A stretch of DNA of 64,000 nucleotides, taken from positions 12,501 through 76,500 of the forward strand of contig WBZZ01004764.1 in assembly GCA_019918135.1 (NCBI GenBank). Reading direction: 5' to 3'. A program made the translations under genes and the position numbers. This document shows positions 38,113-48,800 of this stretch, piece by piece. Each line of letters starts with the position of its first letter. Position 1 is the stretch's first letter. Source of the DNA: Paulinella micropora. Lineage: Eukaryota > Cercozoa > Imbricatea > Euglyphida > Paulinellidae. The notes under the pieces are model-generated. The model was given only the letters and a program-made list of their open reading frames with translations, was not told the DNA's origin and did no database searches.

Positions 38113-40541
38113 TTATGTGCAAAACGCCTGCCGAGTTAGCGTCAAGCGTACTTCCGACACCTCGGCGTAGTTAAATCCAGAATTGCAGGTAGTACTACAC
38201 TGGCGGTACATTTGTTTGACAATTATCCTAAAATAACGATAGTAGCCGGTAGAAGCAGGTATCGTTTGGCAAGTGCTGGGGGCTGTCCAGGCCCAGGCGC
38301 TAGCAGGATTCCAAAGGGGTGTCCAGGCGGCCGCCACGCCATCCCACGCGGCGATCGCTAGTATCGCAGGTGCCCACCATGATGATCCGGCGGGGCCTGC
38401 ACACACGGTTGCACCCTCCAATTTAGCCATCACGCCCGTTGGCATCGTACTAGCCATTTGCACAAGCAAGTATTCGCCGTATATCAACTGAGGTAGCCCT
38501 ACATCCGTGGTTGCGGCGGCTGAATTGGCATCGAAATAGCAGGTTGTGCACGTAGTAGTGGTGTATTTGTTTGTCCCACTTATCCACATGCTTGCGATGT
38601 TGTTGTCCATAGCACTCCACTGAGGATTGGTAAGAGCATAAACATAACTAGAAGCGGAGGCCGTCCAGTTTGCATTTGTCTGCGGAGTGCTGGCCACAAA
38701 GGTTAGGGCGGGGTAGCATATTGGAGACCGCGTCGGCGAGACGGTGACCGTCGCTGAGACCGTCGGCGTCAACGAAGCGCTGGGCGTAAGCGAGACGGTG
38801 GAAGTTGCAGTCACCGAAATTGTCGCCGTCAGCGACACGGTGGGCGTGACTGACACGGTAGAAGTTGCTGTTACCGAGACTGTCTGCGTCCGCGACACGC
38901 TGGACGTCACCGAAAGGGTGGGCGTCGGAGAGCTAGTGGGCGTAACCGATATCGTCGGCGAAAGCGACGGGCTTATTGAACGAGTGGGCGTTATCGAGGG
39001 CGTGGGCGAAGCTGTCGCCGAGGGACTGGGCGAGGCAGAACGGGTCACCGACATGGTGGGCGTCACCGAGCCAGACACGGACACCGAGCGGGACAAGGAC
39101 ACTGAACCGGAGACCGACGTTGAGCTTGACAAGGACACTGAGCTAGACAAGGACGGCGAGCTCGTCACCGACCCGAGCTAGACAAGGACGGCGAGCTGGT
39201 CATCGACGACGAGCTTGTCGCTGACGCCGAGCTAGACAAGGACGGCGAGCTGGTCACCGACGACGAGCTTGTCGCTGACGCCGAGCTGGTCAGCGACGCC
39301 GAGCTAGACAAGGACGGAGAGCTGGTCACGGACGACGAGCCAGACAAGGACTCAGAGCTGGTCACCGACGACGAGCTGGACACGGACTCAGAGCTGGAAA
39401 TGGATTCCGAGCTGGTAGCTGACGCCGAGCCGGTAACCGAGGCAGAGCTGGTCACTGACGCCGAGCTGGTAACCGAAGCCGAGCTGGAGGGCGACTGCGT
39501 GCTGGACCCCGACTTTGAGCTAGAGAGTGAAGCCGAGCTTGACTGCCAGCTGCTCTGGCACGCTTGGGGGGCCTGGGACTTTTGCAGCAGAGACCCGCGC
39601 ACTAGGCGCTCGCAAAAGGCCGCTGTGGTCTGCAGGTCCATGAGAGGTAGCGTCCAGTAGTTCAGGTCCTGTACAAGCCCGGGGGCGCCGGAGAGCATAC
39701 TGCTGGCGTCTTGCAAGCTCTCTGGCCTCCAGCGCGACAGGTCCGCCCTGAGCAGTGACGCGTCCGCAAACATGCCGCTGGCGTTTACGACCCGCGACAT
39801 GTTCCAGCTCGCCAGCCCTGGTGCGGAGGTCGCCTGCGTGCCGCGAAACATGTAGCTCGTGTCTACCACACGCGACAGGTCCCAACCAGTGACGTTTGCA
39901 AACTTGAGGCACGGCGACTCCGCAAAGGCCGCGCGAGTGCTGGTCAGCGTCGAGGGCGTCCGCAGCCCGGACACGTCAAAGCACGCGGTCGGCGACAGCC
40001 CCGCGAAGCTGAGCTCCAGGCTCTGTAAACCGCTCGTGTCTAGCTCCTCAAGCGGCGGCAGCCACTCCAGCGCGGCCTCGCCGTAGAAGTGATGCCCCGT
40101 CTCAGCCGCCAGTCGCAGCCCGCCCCACTGCAGGATCTTGCGCAGGCTTACCCGTCCTCCGCCACCATGTCGTCCCCGCCAATCTAAGGTCATAGCCCAA
40201 CCCTGCAACCGGCCGCGCACAACCACGACAAAGACGCCGTCGTCGGTAAAGGTGTAAGTGCACGGCCCCTGCGCGCTGCACCGCTGCGCCACCCTGCCCT
40301 GCTCCCAAAAAACCTCCCACACACCAACCGCTCCATTGGCTCCGGAGACCGGCAGTGTCCAGTTGGCGCCTGCCGCGCTCACAGACAGCTCCAGCACCAG
40401 GTCGCCGGGTTGGGCTACCGAGGGGTCGTACGGACAATACGCACGCAGCAACAGCGGTAGCAGGGCCGCCAGCAGCACACGCGGCAGGGCTGGTGTACTG
40501 AGAGGGGCGCGGGCTAGCTTTGACTGCATCATTTCTTTCAT
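38113..40541 (-). CDS. BspA-like surface protein with Ser-rich stalk and discoidin-like end (one frameshift)
   Basis: I start at the ATG at 40541, since the frame above it opens only on a GTG; a TATATATA box lies about 10 bp upstream. Parts in order: signal peptide (VLLAALLPLLLRAYC); a domain shared with the protein at 21166 (DLVLELSVSAAGANWTLP); BspA/DUF285 leucine-rich repeats (GWDLSRVVDTSYMFRG, NMSRVVNASGMFADASLLRA); a long Ser/Thr stalk in two styles (SSASVTSSAS, then SPTLSVTSSVSRTQT); and a C-terminal domain of about 200 residues (38113-38720) that looks like a discoidin/galactose-binding fold with several cysteines. A one-base loss in the stalk repeats near 39170 shifts the frame. This may be real phase variation, decay or a sequencing slip. 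The product is expected to be cell-surface. Confidence 0.7.
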
Positions 40542-40599
40542 AATTTTACTATATATACACACCGCCCAACCCGCTCCCCTTTAGCCCGCTGGCGCGGGT

Positions 40600-40660
40600 T
40601 GGAAAGTGATGAGGGGAGAGATGAGGGGAGGGGGAGAGAGAGAGAGAGAGCGGGGGTTGA
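40600..40660 (+). repeat. GA-rich simple repeat
   Basis: GATGAGGGGAGA units pass into a (GA)n tract of about 20 bp between the BspA-like gene and the Sel1 gene. Similar (GA)n tracts lie at about 2785-2807 and 60850-60880. Confidence 0.6.
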
Positions 40661-40850
40661 TAAGACGGTCACCACGTGTTTTGTTTTCTAGAAATTAATT
40701 TAATAAAAAGCAACGCGCCTTCCTGCTGGTAGTGCCAGCGGGGGGTAGCATGCTTCCCACACCCTTTCGGTCCCTGTCTAGTAAGAGTTAATTTCGTGCG
40801 CTTTTCAGCGCGGACCCGGCCTAAGCTCTCGTGGCCAGGCCCCGGCGTGG

Positions 40851-41888
40851 TCACGGGGCCGCCGGCAGCAGTTGGCAGGCCGAGACTGAACCCTGGCGTT
40901 GATCGAAAGCGCGCGTAGACCACTCGACTGCTTGAGCATCGCCTTGGATGTTGTGCTGTGCGCTCGTGTAACAAACCACCAGGTTACGCCGTGCCAAAGC
41001 ATCTCCTTGCTCGGCAGCTCGGCAGTACCAATTGATCGCTCTAGCTTTGTCCCTTTCGACCCCTCGTCCTTTCTCATAAAAAAACCCCAAATTATTCTGT
41101 GCGACAGCATGCCCCTGTTCTGCAGCCTTACGGAACCATACTACTGCCTGAACATCGTCCTGGTCGACCCCCCGTCCTTTTGCGTAACAGACCCCCAGAT
41201 TAAGCTGTGCCCAAGCATCCCCTTGCTTAGCGGCTCGGCCGTACCACTCAAACGCCCGGGCGTCGTCCCTGCCGACTCCTCGCCCGTTTTCGTACAAATA
41301 CCCCAAAGTGTTCTGCGCGACAGCATGCCCTTGTTCCGCAGCCTTACGAAACCACTTGACTGCTTGAGCGTCGTCTTGGCCAAGTCCTCGTCCTTTCACG
41401 TAACAAACCCCCAAGTTGAACTGTGCTAAAGCATCCCCTTGTTTGGCTGCTCGGCGGTACCATTTGACTGCTTGGGTGTCATCTTGCCCAACTCCTCGCC
41501 CATTTGCGTAACAAGCCCCCAAGTTCAGTTGTGCCTGTGCTTGCCCTTGGTTAGCGGCTCGACGGTACCACTCGGTTGCTTGAGCGCAGTCTCGGAGGAC
41601 CCCTTGCCCGTTCGCATAACAAACCCCCAAATTAAACTGCGCGGCAGCATACCCTTGCTCTGCAGCTAGGTGGTACCACTCGATCGCATGCGCGACGTTC
41701 CTGACAACTCCTCGTCCGTTTTCATAGCAAAACCCCAAATTGTTCTGCGCAACATGATCTCCTTGCTCCGCAGCCTTGCGGAGCCAAGCTACTGTTTGTA
41801 CCTGGTCTTGTACTACACCACGCCCGTCGGAATAGCTTTCAGCCAACCCCAACTTTGAGGCGCACTGCGCACGCAATCCCGATTCCAT
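40851..41888 (-). CDS. Sel1-repeat protein, about nine repeats (345 aa)
   Basis: The ATG at 41888 opens a protein made of about nine 36-residue Sel1-like repeats (for example AEQGDHVAQNNLGFCYENG then RGV), with a short non-repeat tail. The repeats are alike (KWYRRAAKQGDALAQFNLGVCY and relatives), which points to recent internal duplication. Sel1 solenoids act as adaptors in signalling and ER-associated degradation; the absence of a signal peptide argues for a cytosolic or nuclear role here. The repeats at the two ends are most diverged. Confidence 0.9.
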   Translation of the reverse strand: MESGLRAQCASKLGLAESYSDGRGVVQDQVQTVAWLRKAAEQGDHVAQNNLGFCYENGRGVVRNVAHAIEWYHLAAEQGYAAAQFNLGVCYANGQGVLRDCAQATEWYRRAANQGQAQAQLNLGACYANGRGVGQDDTQAVKWYRRAAKQGDALAQFNLGVCYVKGRGLGQDDAQAVKWFRKAAEQGHAVAQNTLGYLYENGRGVGRDDARAFEWYGRAAKQGDAWAQLNLGVCYAKGRGVDQDDVQAVVWFRKAAEQGHAVAQNNLGFFYEKGRGVERDKARAINWYCRAAEQGDALARRNLVVCYTSAQHNIQGDAQAVEWSTRAFDQRQGSVSACQLLPAAP

Positions 41889-42091
41889 TGAAGATTTACG
41901 TCTGTCGCTGCGGCCGAATATACAGTGCTTAGCCAGGACAAAAATCCAACTGTTTTAATAAATAGTTGTCTCTGTTTGGCCCACTCGGTGCTTTCCCCAC
42001 CCTCCCCCCTCTCCCTCCCTCTCTTATCACAACAGAAAGCTATAGAAAGGAAACAAAATGCTCCTGCCTTTCAAGAGCAGAGACTCTTCTC

Positions 42092-43327
42092 TTAACATTT
42101 CGCGAGTTGGATCGCGTCTTGGAACAATTGCTTGTACACTAGGTCTATCCATTGTATGTAAATTGATACATGTTGGCTCATGATTAGCAGGTCCTTATTG
42201 CAACTGCCTCGGAACCTGTTGTCTTTTGAGAGCAAATTTGCGAATGCGTGCGGGGGGTCGCGCGCCTTTGTGGCTTCAGGCCCATCGTTTGTCAAGGCAA
42301 CGTCGCTCCACAGTTTAGCACAGTGGCCTATAACTCCCTTGAGTTCCTCTGGTCGTGGCAGTTGGGCTGGTTCGTCGGCGCTCAACTTACGGTAGTTACT
42401 TTCTAGAATAGAAATTAGCTTACTAGTCTCTTCCACCGCTTTTTCTGTCTGAACAAAACTCTGCTGCATGTTGACGCCGACTGCCTTGGAGGGTGATGTA
42501 TATTCCTCCAGAATGCTTTGGAGGTTTGTACAGCTGAGAGTAGCGCCGGCCAGCTCCTTTTCCGAGAGCGTTGTCAAAGTCTCGATATCACTATTGCACA
42601 CAACCGTGCTGTTTTCGGTATGCAGGGCTAAGTGCTTAGACAGCAATTCTTGGGAAATTCCGAGGTAGTCACGTGCCAGATCGCTCAGTACTTGATCAGT
42701 ATTATTATCGTTTGTTGCAGTTTTGTACTTGCTCCGGATATCAGCTGCGCGCTGTAGCAGATTGTATTTGTTTGCCAACGGGGTCAGTACTTTCAGCATG
42801 TTCGCCAAAGCTGCCTGTGCAGAATTAAGATTCTGGAGCTTTTGTAGCTTATTTTGTAGCAATCCTTTGCCAGACGACCAGTTGGGCGAGAGTGCTTTTA
42901 TGCTAGAGAGTAATGCAACAGGGTCACCGGAAGTCTCCACGAGTTCTCTTTTGCCGTCAAAAATTTTATTCTGAAACTCAAATCCAAATTCTTTTCTATT
43001 TTCTTTCCTCCAACTATAAAATAATTTCAGTTCTTTTTCTTTTTTTACCTGCTTAAGTCTTCTCTTTTGTCGCGCCAATCTGTCAATTTCAATGTTGTTG
43101 CTCTCTTTGTCAAGTCTTTTTAGCATAATATCAATGGCGGACAACTTTACCAAGTCTGGTTGTTTTTTTTCAATTAACAAATCAATTTCCCTGTCAATTT
43201 TATTTACTCTTTCTTGGCTTGTTATTTTGTCTTTCTTCAGTTGGTCTCTCCCTCGTCTATTTGTCTCATAAATCTCTATCCAATCCTCCTTCGTCCTGTC
43301 TCCTTTCGTGATAAGACTTTCGCTCAT
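42092..43327 (-). CDS. Coiled-coil protein (411 aa)
   Basis: I place the start at the ATG at 43327, since the frame extends to a GTG at 43345. Residues 1-120 are very Lys/Glu-rich and helical (TKEDWIEIYETNRRGRDQLK; IDRLARQKRRLKQVKKEKEL). The middle and C-terminus are helical with scattered cysteines. The 5' third is clearly more AT-rich than the rest, as is the 300-bp upstream region. It lies beside the viral insert but does not resemble known genes of such elements. The family is not recognised. Confidence 0.6.
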   Translation of the reverse strand: MSESLITKGDRTKEDWIEIYETNRRGRDQLKKDKITSQERVNKIDREIDLLIEKKQPDLVKLSAIDIMLKRLDKESNNIEIDRLARQKRRLKQVKKEKELKLFYSWRKENRKEFGFEFQNKIFDGKRELVETSGDPVALLSSIKALSPNWSSGKGLLQNKLQKLQNLNSAQAALANMLKVLTPLANKYNLLQRAADIRSKYKTATNDNNTDQVLSDLARDYLGISQELLSKHLALHTENSTVVCNSDIETLTTLSEKELAGATLSCTNLQSILEEYTSPSKAVGVNMQQSFVQTEKAVEETSKLISILESNYRKLSADEPAQLPRPEELKGVIGHCAKLWSDVALTNDGPEATKARDPPHAFANLLSKDNRFRGSCNKDLLIMSQHVSIYIQWIDLVYKQLFQDAIQLAKC

Positions 43328-43345
43328 TATCAAATTCTGCGCCAC

Positions 43346-43650
43346 TACACCAACGCACTAGCGCGCTGACGTCGTGGCGTCGGCAAGAAAAAAATAGGTT
43401 TGAAAATTCCAAAATTTCATTATCTATTACCAATTTGTCCTGCCCGCCTTATTTTTCCACTTTTTTCCCGTCTGGATTTTTCTCCAGAAAATTCCTCGTT
43501 TGCTGACACACAAAAATTGCCTTTTTATCGCAATTGAGCAAAATTTTTTCCTCGTGTTTTTGTCTGTTTCTTTTTGTCATTCTTTGTCTTTCTCACAAAG
43601 ACCAAAGTGCGAAAAAGAAAAAAGTCCAAACCCTTGTCTGTTATGTAGGT
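43346..43650. other. AT-rich spacer
   Basis: The 300 bp between the coiled-coil gene and the next gene are AT-rich with TTTTTCCACTTTTTTCCCG-like pyrimidine runs. No terminal inverted repeat or duplicated target site is visible. Confidence 0.4.
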
Positions 43651-44176
43651 ATGGCCGACAACGAACCGCGCGAGGAGCCTGAGGAGCCTGAGGAAGCCGA
43701 AGGGAAGGTTCATGAGCAGAAGCAACCCGAAGACCCAGAAGTAAGGGTAAGTTTGTTGTTTCGTTTCTTTTTTGTCAATGAAGGGGGCTTAGGCTTTGGC
43801 GCAAGCAGTCGGAGCGATGCGAGTAGGCCTTATTACTTCAGAAAATATTCCAAAAGAGTTAGGCAGGAGGAGGGTTATCGTAGCCCGCGAACCAAACCAC
43901 GATCGCAATCCACCAGTTGAAGGCAAGCAAGTGTATTGGTTTGAAATTGATAAGGAAAATGGTGTCGCACGTATCTACGAACAACCGAACGAGGGGCTTC
44001 AAACCACTAAGTTGAATGCGTACAAGTCTCCGATGAGAAAGGATCAGTTGCCAGATCATTTTGTCGTTCAATTTACGGACGGAAGTTTCAGGCTCTTTAG
44101 GTTGTGGGACAATATTGGGACAGTCGCTGATTATTATGGCCTCATGGTCAAGACTGCTTATAGGGTTGTGCTTTAA
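43651..44176 (+). CDS. Hypothetical protein, probably two exons (159 aa)
   Basis: The ATG at 43651 encodes an acidic, Pro/Glu-rich start (PREEPEEPEEAEGK). At 43747 a GTAAGT donor is followed by a T-rich tract and a TTAG acceptor at 43792; removing these 46 nt joins the frame in phase 0 to the second frame (43793-44176), which reads LAQAVGAMRVGLITSENI and on to a stop. A donor six bases earlier (GTAAGG) also keeps the frame. The C-terminal part (VYWFEIDKENGVARIYEQP; FVVQFTDGSFRLFRLWDNIG) looks like a small globular domain, not recognised. Its base composition lies between the GC-rich background and the insert, so it may sit just outside the insert. Confidence 0.5.
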
Positions 44177-44471
44177 TTAAAGGTGATTAATTTCTGAGCC
44201 TTTCATCGCATTCCAAACTTTTATCATTTTCAAATGCCATGAAAGGTTTAGAAAATATTCCAATCAAAATGCCTAGTATTACTTTCGCCTTTCTTTCTCT
44301 TTTGCTTGTTCTGATGTTTTCTGGTTTAATTTCTTCTCTGTTTAGTTGTTCTTTTGTCTTCTTTTCCTTTATAATTTCTTTTGTTTGTTGTTTTATGTCT
44401 TTCTCTTCGTCAATAGGCTTTGTAAAATTTGTTTTTAATAAATCTCTTGGACTTACGAGTTCATCGTTATT

Positions 44472-45281
44472 TTAAATAATTTTCAATCCGGAGCGACCTT
44501 TGACTTTATAAATAATTTTGCTGAAAGTCTTTCCACCTTTACTGAAAACATTCCTTTTGTTTTCCTTACGAACGCTATCTCCGATATTGAATTCATTAAT
44601 AAGGTTATCACGAGTTATAGTCTGTTTATTTTTATCTCTTCTAGCAAAGACGTCCACCGGTCTGGCCTGAATTCCCCGATGTAATTTGTGGTTATAAGCA
44701 TTAACCAAGTCTTGAATATAACTTACCCAGTCAAAATTTCTATTAGTTTCAAATAATAAATACAACCACCTTCTAATACTCCTTATAACTCTATCTACTA
44801 CGGCGAGCGCTCTGTGGTCCCCTACTTCAACCACATCGTGCTTAATACCATTTTGAATAAAATAATCACGAGTAGCACCTTTATATTCTCCTCCGCTGTC
44901 GGTTGTAATTGATTTAGGTTTATAAGGTATAGATTTCAAAGCATAATAGACCTCTTGTGCGGTTTTATTTTTTAATGGTTTTATTATTAAAAATCGGGAA
45001 TGGCAATCAATCCAAACTAACATCCAAGCATAGCCTTTGTTTCCTTTCTTATCTTTTGTCTTACTCATATCTGCTAAGTCTAAGAAAACTTGGTCTAGTG
45101 GTTTGTCAACCCATATAGTGTTCCATATTTTCTGGTTCTTTTTTTGATGATGTATTTCAAGTGCTTCCTCTTCTTTTGTTCTTTGAATTTCTTCTCCAGT
45201 TGGTGTGTCTTCTAGTTGGGCATCCGCATTCTGAGTATTAATAATTATATGTTTATTATCAAGTTGATTTTCCTCACTCAT
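44472..45281 (-). CDS. Integrase, retroviral (rve) type, of the Polinton-like insert
   Basis: The protein has the RNase H-like rve core: DQVFLDLADMS near residue 60, WMLVWIDCHSRFLIIKPLKN, ITTDSGGEYKG, and the helix with RVIRSIRRWLYLLF. It is followed by a small beta-rich end (FNIGDSVRKENKR) like the chromodomain/SH3-type ends of such integrases. In Polintons it inserts the element's DNA into the host genome. The gene points left, away from the structural genes, at the left side of the element. Confidence 0.85.
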   Translation of the reverse strand: MSEENQLDNKHIIINTQNADAQLEDTPTGEEIQRTKEEEALEIHHQKKNQKIWNTIWVDKPLDQVFLDLADMSKTKDKKGNKGYAWMLVWIDCHSRFLIIKPLKNKTAQEVYYALKSIPYKPKSITTDSGGEYKGATRDYFIQNGIKHDVVEVGDHRALAVVDRVIRSIRRWLYLLFETNRNFDWVSYIQDLVNAYNHKLHRGIQARPVDVFARRDKNKQTITRDNLINEFNIGDSVRKENKRNVFSKGGKTFSKIIYKVKGRSGLKII

Positions 45282-45373
45282 ATCATTAGAATTTGAGGAA
45301 GCACTTACTTAAGTCGCTTGAAGTTTCGCTCCGTGTTGGTTTCTCTGTATTATATACATTGACCAAAACTTTA

Positions 45374-45763
45374 TTATTTGATTTTTTTTCCTTTCCCTTT
45401 CTTAGGTTTCGGTTCTTCTTCTTCACTACTCTCACTTTCACTTTCTTCACTCTCGGGCTCTGGTTTCTTACTCTTCTTCTTTTCTCTCTTAGTTTCCGCC
45501 TTCGCTCTTTTGATTTTCATTTTCGCCATCTTTTCTGCAATGATATCAGTGAAATCAACCTCATCTTCACTCTCACTCTGCTCAGGTGTGTCATCTTGTT
45601 CCTTTTCATTAATAATATCTGTTGCTAAATTCTTATCTTCTATCTCTGCTATTTTTCGTTCCATATCTTCGTCTTCATTTTTAACCGCATTTCGGTATTG
45701 TTCCAAAACCTTTTTGGCATGTTCCATTTTTCGTTGTTTCGCTTTCGCTTTTATTCCTTCCAC
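45374..45763 (-). CDS. Acidic/basic low-complexity protein of the insert (about 129 aa)
   Basis: A Lys-rich helical N-terminal half (KMEHAKKVLEQYRNAV) is followed by an acidic middle and an ESEESESESSEEEEPKPK tail. It lies between the integrase and the fibre gene, on the same strand as the integrase. Small charged proteins of this kind are frequent in such elements, but no function is known. The exact start is not clear. Confidence 0.5.
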   Translation of the reverse strand: MEGIKAKAKQRKMEHAKKVLEQYRNAVKNEDEDMERKIAEIEDKNLATDIINEKEQDDTPEQSESEDEVDFTDIIAEKMAKMKIKRAKAETKREKKKSKKPEPESEESESESSEEEEPKPKKGKGKKIK

Positions 45764-45862
45764 AGCACTTCCCCAGTTCTTATGACTTGCTTTCGGGAGA
45801 CGGCATTTATACTAAGATTATTATATTTTAGTATTTTTTCAAATAATTAATTAATTAATATA

Positions 45863-48800
45863 ATGAGTCAATATAAATCCTTACTTGGCCTTAATGAGTT
45901 GGCTGTTGATAGTCTAAATATACTTAACCTTGACCTTACCAACACAAACATAGTCGGTCTGAATACAGACAAAGTGCCAGAAGATGCAGACCCAATAAAT
46001 CTTTATTATACTGATGCGCGATTTGACACACGTCTCGCTTTAAAATCAACAACAGACCTAAAAGAAGGGCTTAATTATTATTGGACTGATAACCGCTTTG
46101 ATGGTCGGTTCGCTTTAAAATCAACAACTGACCTAAAAGAAGGACTTAATTATTATTGGACTGATAACCGCTTTGACACACGGCTCGCTTTAAAATCAAC
46201 TACTGATATCAAAGAAGGAAGCCGTTTATACTACACAGAGCAACGAGTAAGGGATAATGACGAAGTCAAAGCCTCAACTCAACACCGCTCTAATACTTCC
46301 AATCCGCACCAAACCAGTTTATATAATTTGATAGACACAAACATATTTGCACAAGCGAGCGGTCAATACTTAACTTACAACGATGTAGAAGGCAAATGGA
46401 AGAATACAGCCCTTGGTTCAATTGATACACTTTCAGATGTCGTTATAACCGCACCAATAGCAATGAATAGTTATCTAACATATAATTCAATAAACTGGGT
46501 AAATAAAACATTTCCGATAAATGTTGATGAAACAGGCAATATTAGTATGGGAAGGAAGAATATAACAGGAGTTAATTTACCAAATACCAAAGATGTTGAT
46601 GAATGGATATTTGAGCATAATGATAATAATGATAAAGAGTCAGCAGCTGGAAGTATAGATAGCCACAGCGATGCTACAATAACAGGCTTCCCAGCAGATA
46701 ATCAACTGATTATGTATAGCACGGGGCAATGGACAAACACCACTTCACCCTTTCTTAGATTAGACGGCACTGCTAGTATGACGGGGGCACTAAATATGAA
46801 TGGTTTTGCTATTTCTGGGGCTTCTACATATAATGGAATTAATCTCGCAAATCTCGCAGTTGATGGTTCGGTGGTCAAACTAACAGGAGACCAAACCATA
46901 GGAGGAATAAAAACATTTAGCAGTATAATAAATGCTAGTGCGGGTATTGATATGAAAAGCCAAAGCATAATAAATGTTAATCTTGTTGATGGTGTTGATG
47001 TTTCTACTCTTGACACTTCGGTGGTTAAACTAACAGGAGACCAAACCATAGCAGGAAATAAAAAATTTACATCAACTTTAGAAGTAAGTGGTTCGTCCAA
47101 TCCTACTACTTTTGATGGTATTGGCATAGCCTTTGATACAAAAATAGGAATGATTGCAGCACAAAAAACAGCAACAGCGACTTGGTATCCGATACAAATA
47201 ACTGGTTCGTATGTTGAGTTATATTCGGGTAATACTTTAATTATAACCGCAACTGGCACTACACTCAATTTGAACAACAACAAAATAACAAACTTAGCCA
47301 CACCATCAGCAACAACGGACGGAGCAAACAAAAGTTATGTGGATACATTAGACGGGCAAAATGTGAAACTAACTGGAAACCAAACCATAGCAGGAATTAA
47401 GACATATAGCAGTGGTGTTGAAATAACTGGAAATTCAATCAATTCAACAACAAAGGGCACATTCATCGTTTTCAATTCTACAAGTAATATCGGTTCTATT
47501 GCTAGTTTGGATATGAAAACTGCAACATATTACAACTTTGAAATTTCTGCGAAAAAAATAAGTTTTATTATTGACGGGACGATTGTTTCGTGGTTTAATG
47601 CTACTGGATTAGATTGTAATAGCAGTCGGATTGTTAATCTAGGGGCACCACAAAATGCAAATGAAGCGGTAAATATGCAATATCTGGATGACAATTGTGT
47701 GAAACTAACAACAGACCAAACCATAACAGGAAGTAAATCATTTAATGGGGCGAGCACTACGATAAAATATCTAACTTTAACGAACCATGCCGATTTTAAT
47801 AATCAAACTATCACTAATGGTGGAAATATAACATATAATGGGGCGAGGATATCCAAACAAAATGGAGGTGATATATTCTTTTCACAGACATCAGGAGATT
47901 ATCAGTATTTCTTATTTACTCTAAATACTGCTACAAGCGGAACCGCGAACCAACGAGGTTATGTATTTACGAAGGTAGCATTTGATGCAAAAGGGGCGGG
48001 ACTTTATATTTCAAAACTTTTGGATTATAAAAGTGCTTCATCTGACATTGTCCGTTTTAACAATGCAGGTGGCATGCGGCTTTATGGTGCTTTGGATATG
48101 AACTCAAACAATATAACAAATGGCGGAACAATAACGGGAACTACATTAACGGCAACTGCAGGTATGACTACAACGACATTAACAACGAGAGACAAAATAA
48201 CAACAGCATCAGGTATGCCAATAATCATAGGCAATACAACGAAAGGAATAGGAACAACAGGAGGCTTAGAATTGTATGGGACTTATAATAATAATACTAC
48301 TGGAGCACATATGCAGGCTATTACAACGGAAGATATTTATCCTACTTTTCAACTAACTAATTTAAGTCATAATAACATAAATATGACCTTTGATGCGTAT
48401 TTAGATGCTGGCGGATGGAAATCAAGTTATGCGAGTTCTAATTTTCTAATTAAAAAATGGAATAATAAACTTAGATTTTTGTATGATAGCGGGAAAAGTG
48501 TGGGGGTTGCTGTTCCTTGGTCTCTCGCTCTGGAACTTGACACATCGGGCTTATTAACAACGAAGGCAATAACAGCGAGTGGAGCGATAACGGCAAATGC
48601 GGGTATATCAACAACAACGGCAACTGCGAGTGGATTAATAACGGCAAATGCTGGTATATCAACAACAACATTAACTGCGAGTGGATTAATAACGGCAAAT
48701 GCGGGAATTACATACACAGGCACACAATCATCGGCATTAGCATCAACTAATGGGGCAAAAATAGCAATTCAAGGACAAACAGACGGGACGAATGCGAGAG

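Noticed and set aside
38744-39660. Plus-strand frames with Glu/Val/Asp repeats
   Set aside because: They are the antisense of the Ser/Thr stalk of the BspA-like protein; the regular pattern comes from that repeat.
40899-41858. Plus-strand frames of 60-176 residues opposite the Sel1 gene
   Set aside because: They are the antisense of regular 108-bp Sel1 repeats and stay open for that reason.
42092-43327. Coiled-coil gene as part of the viral insert
   Set aside because: Its 3' two-thirds match the resident composition and it resembles no gene of Polinton-like viruses. It is kept as a resident gene, with some doubt.
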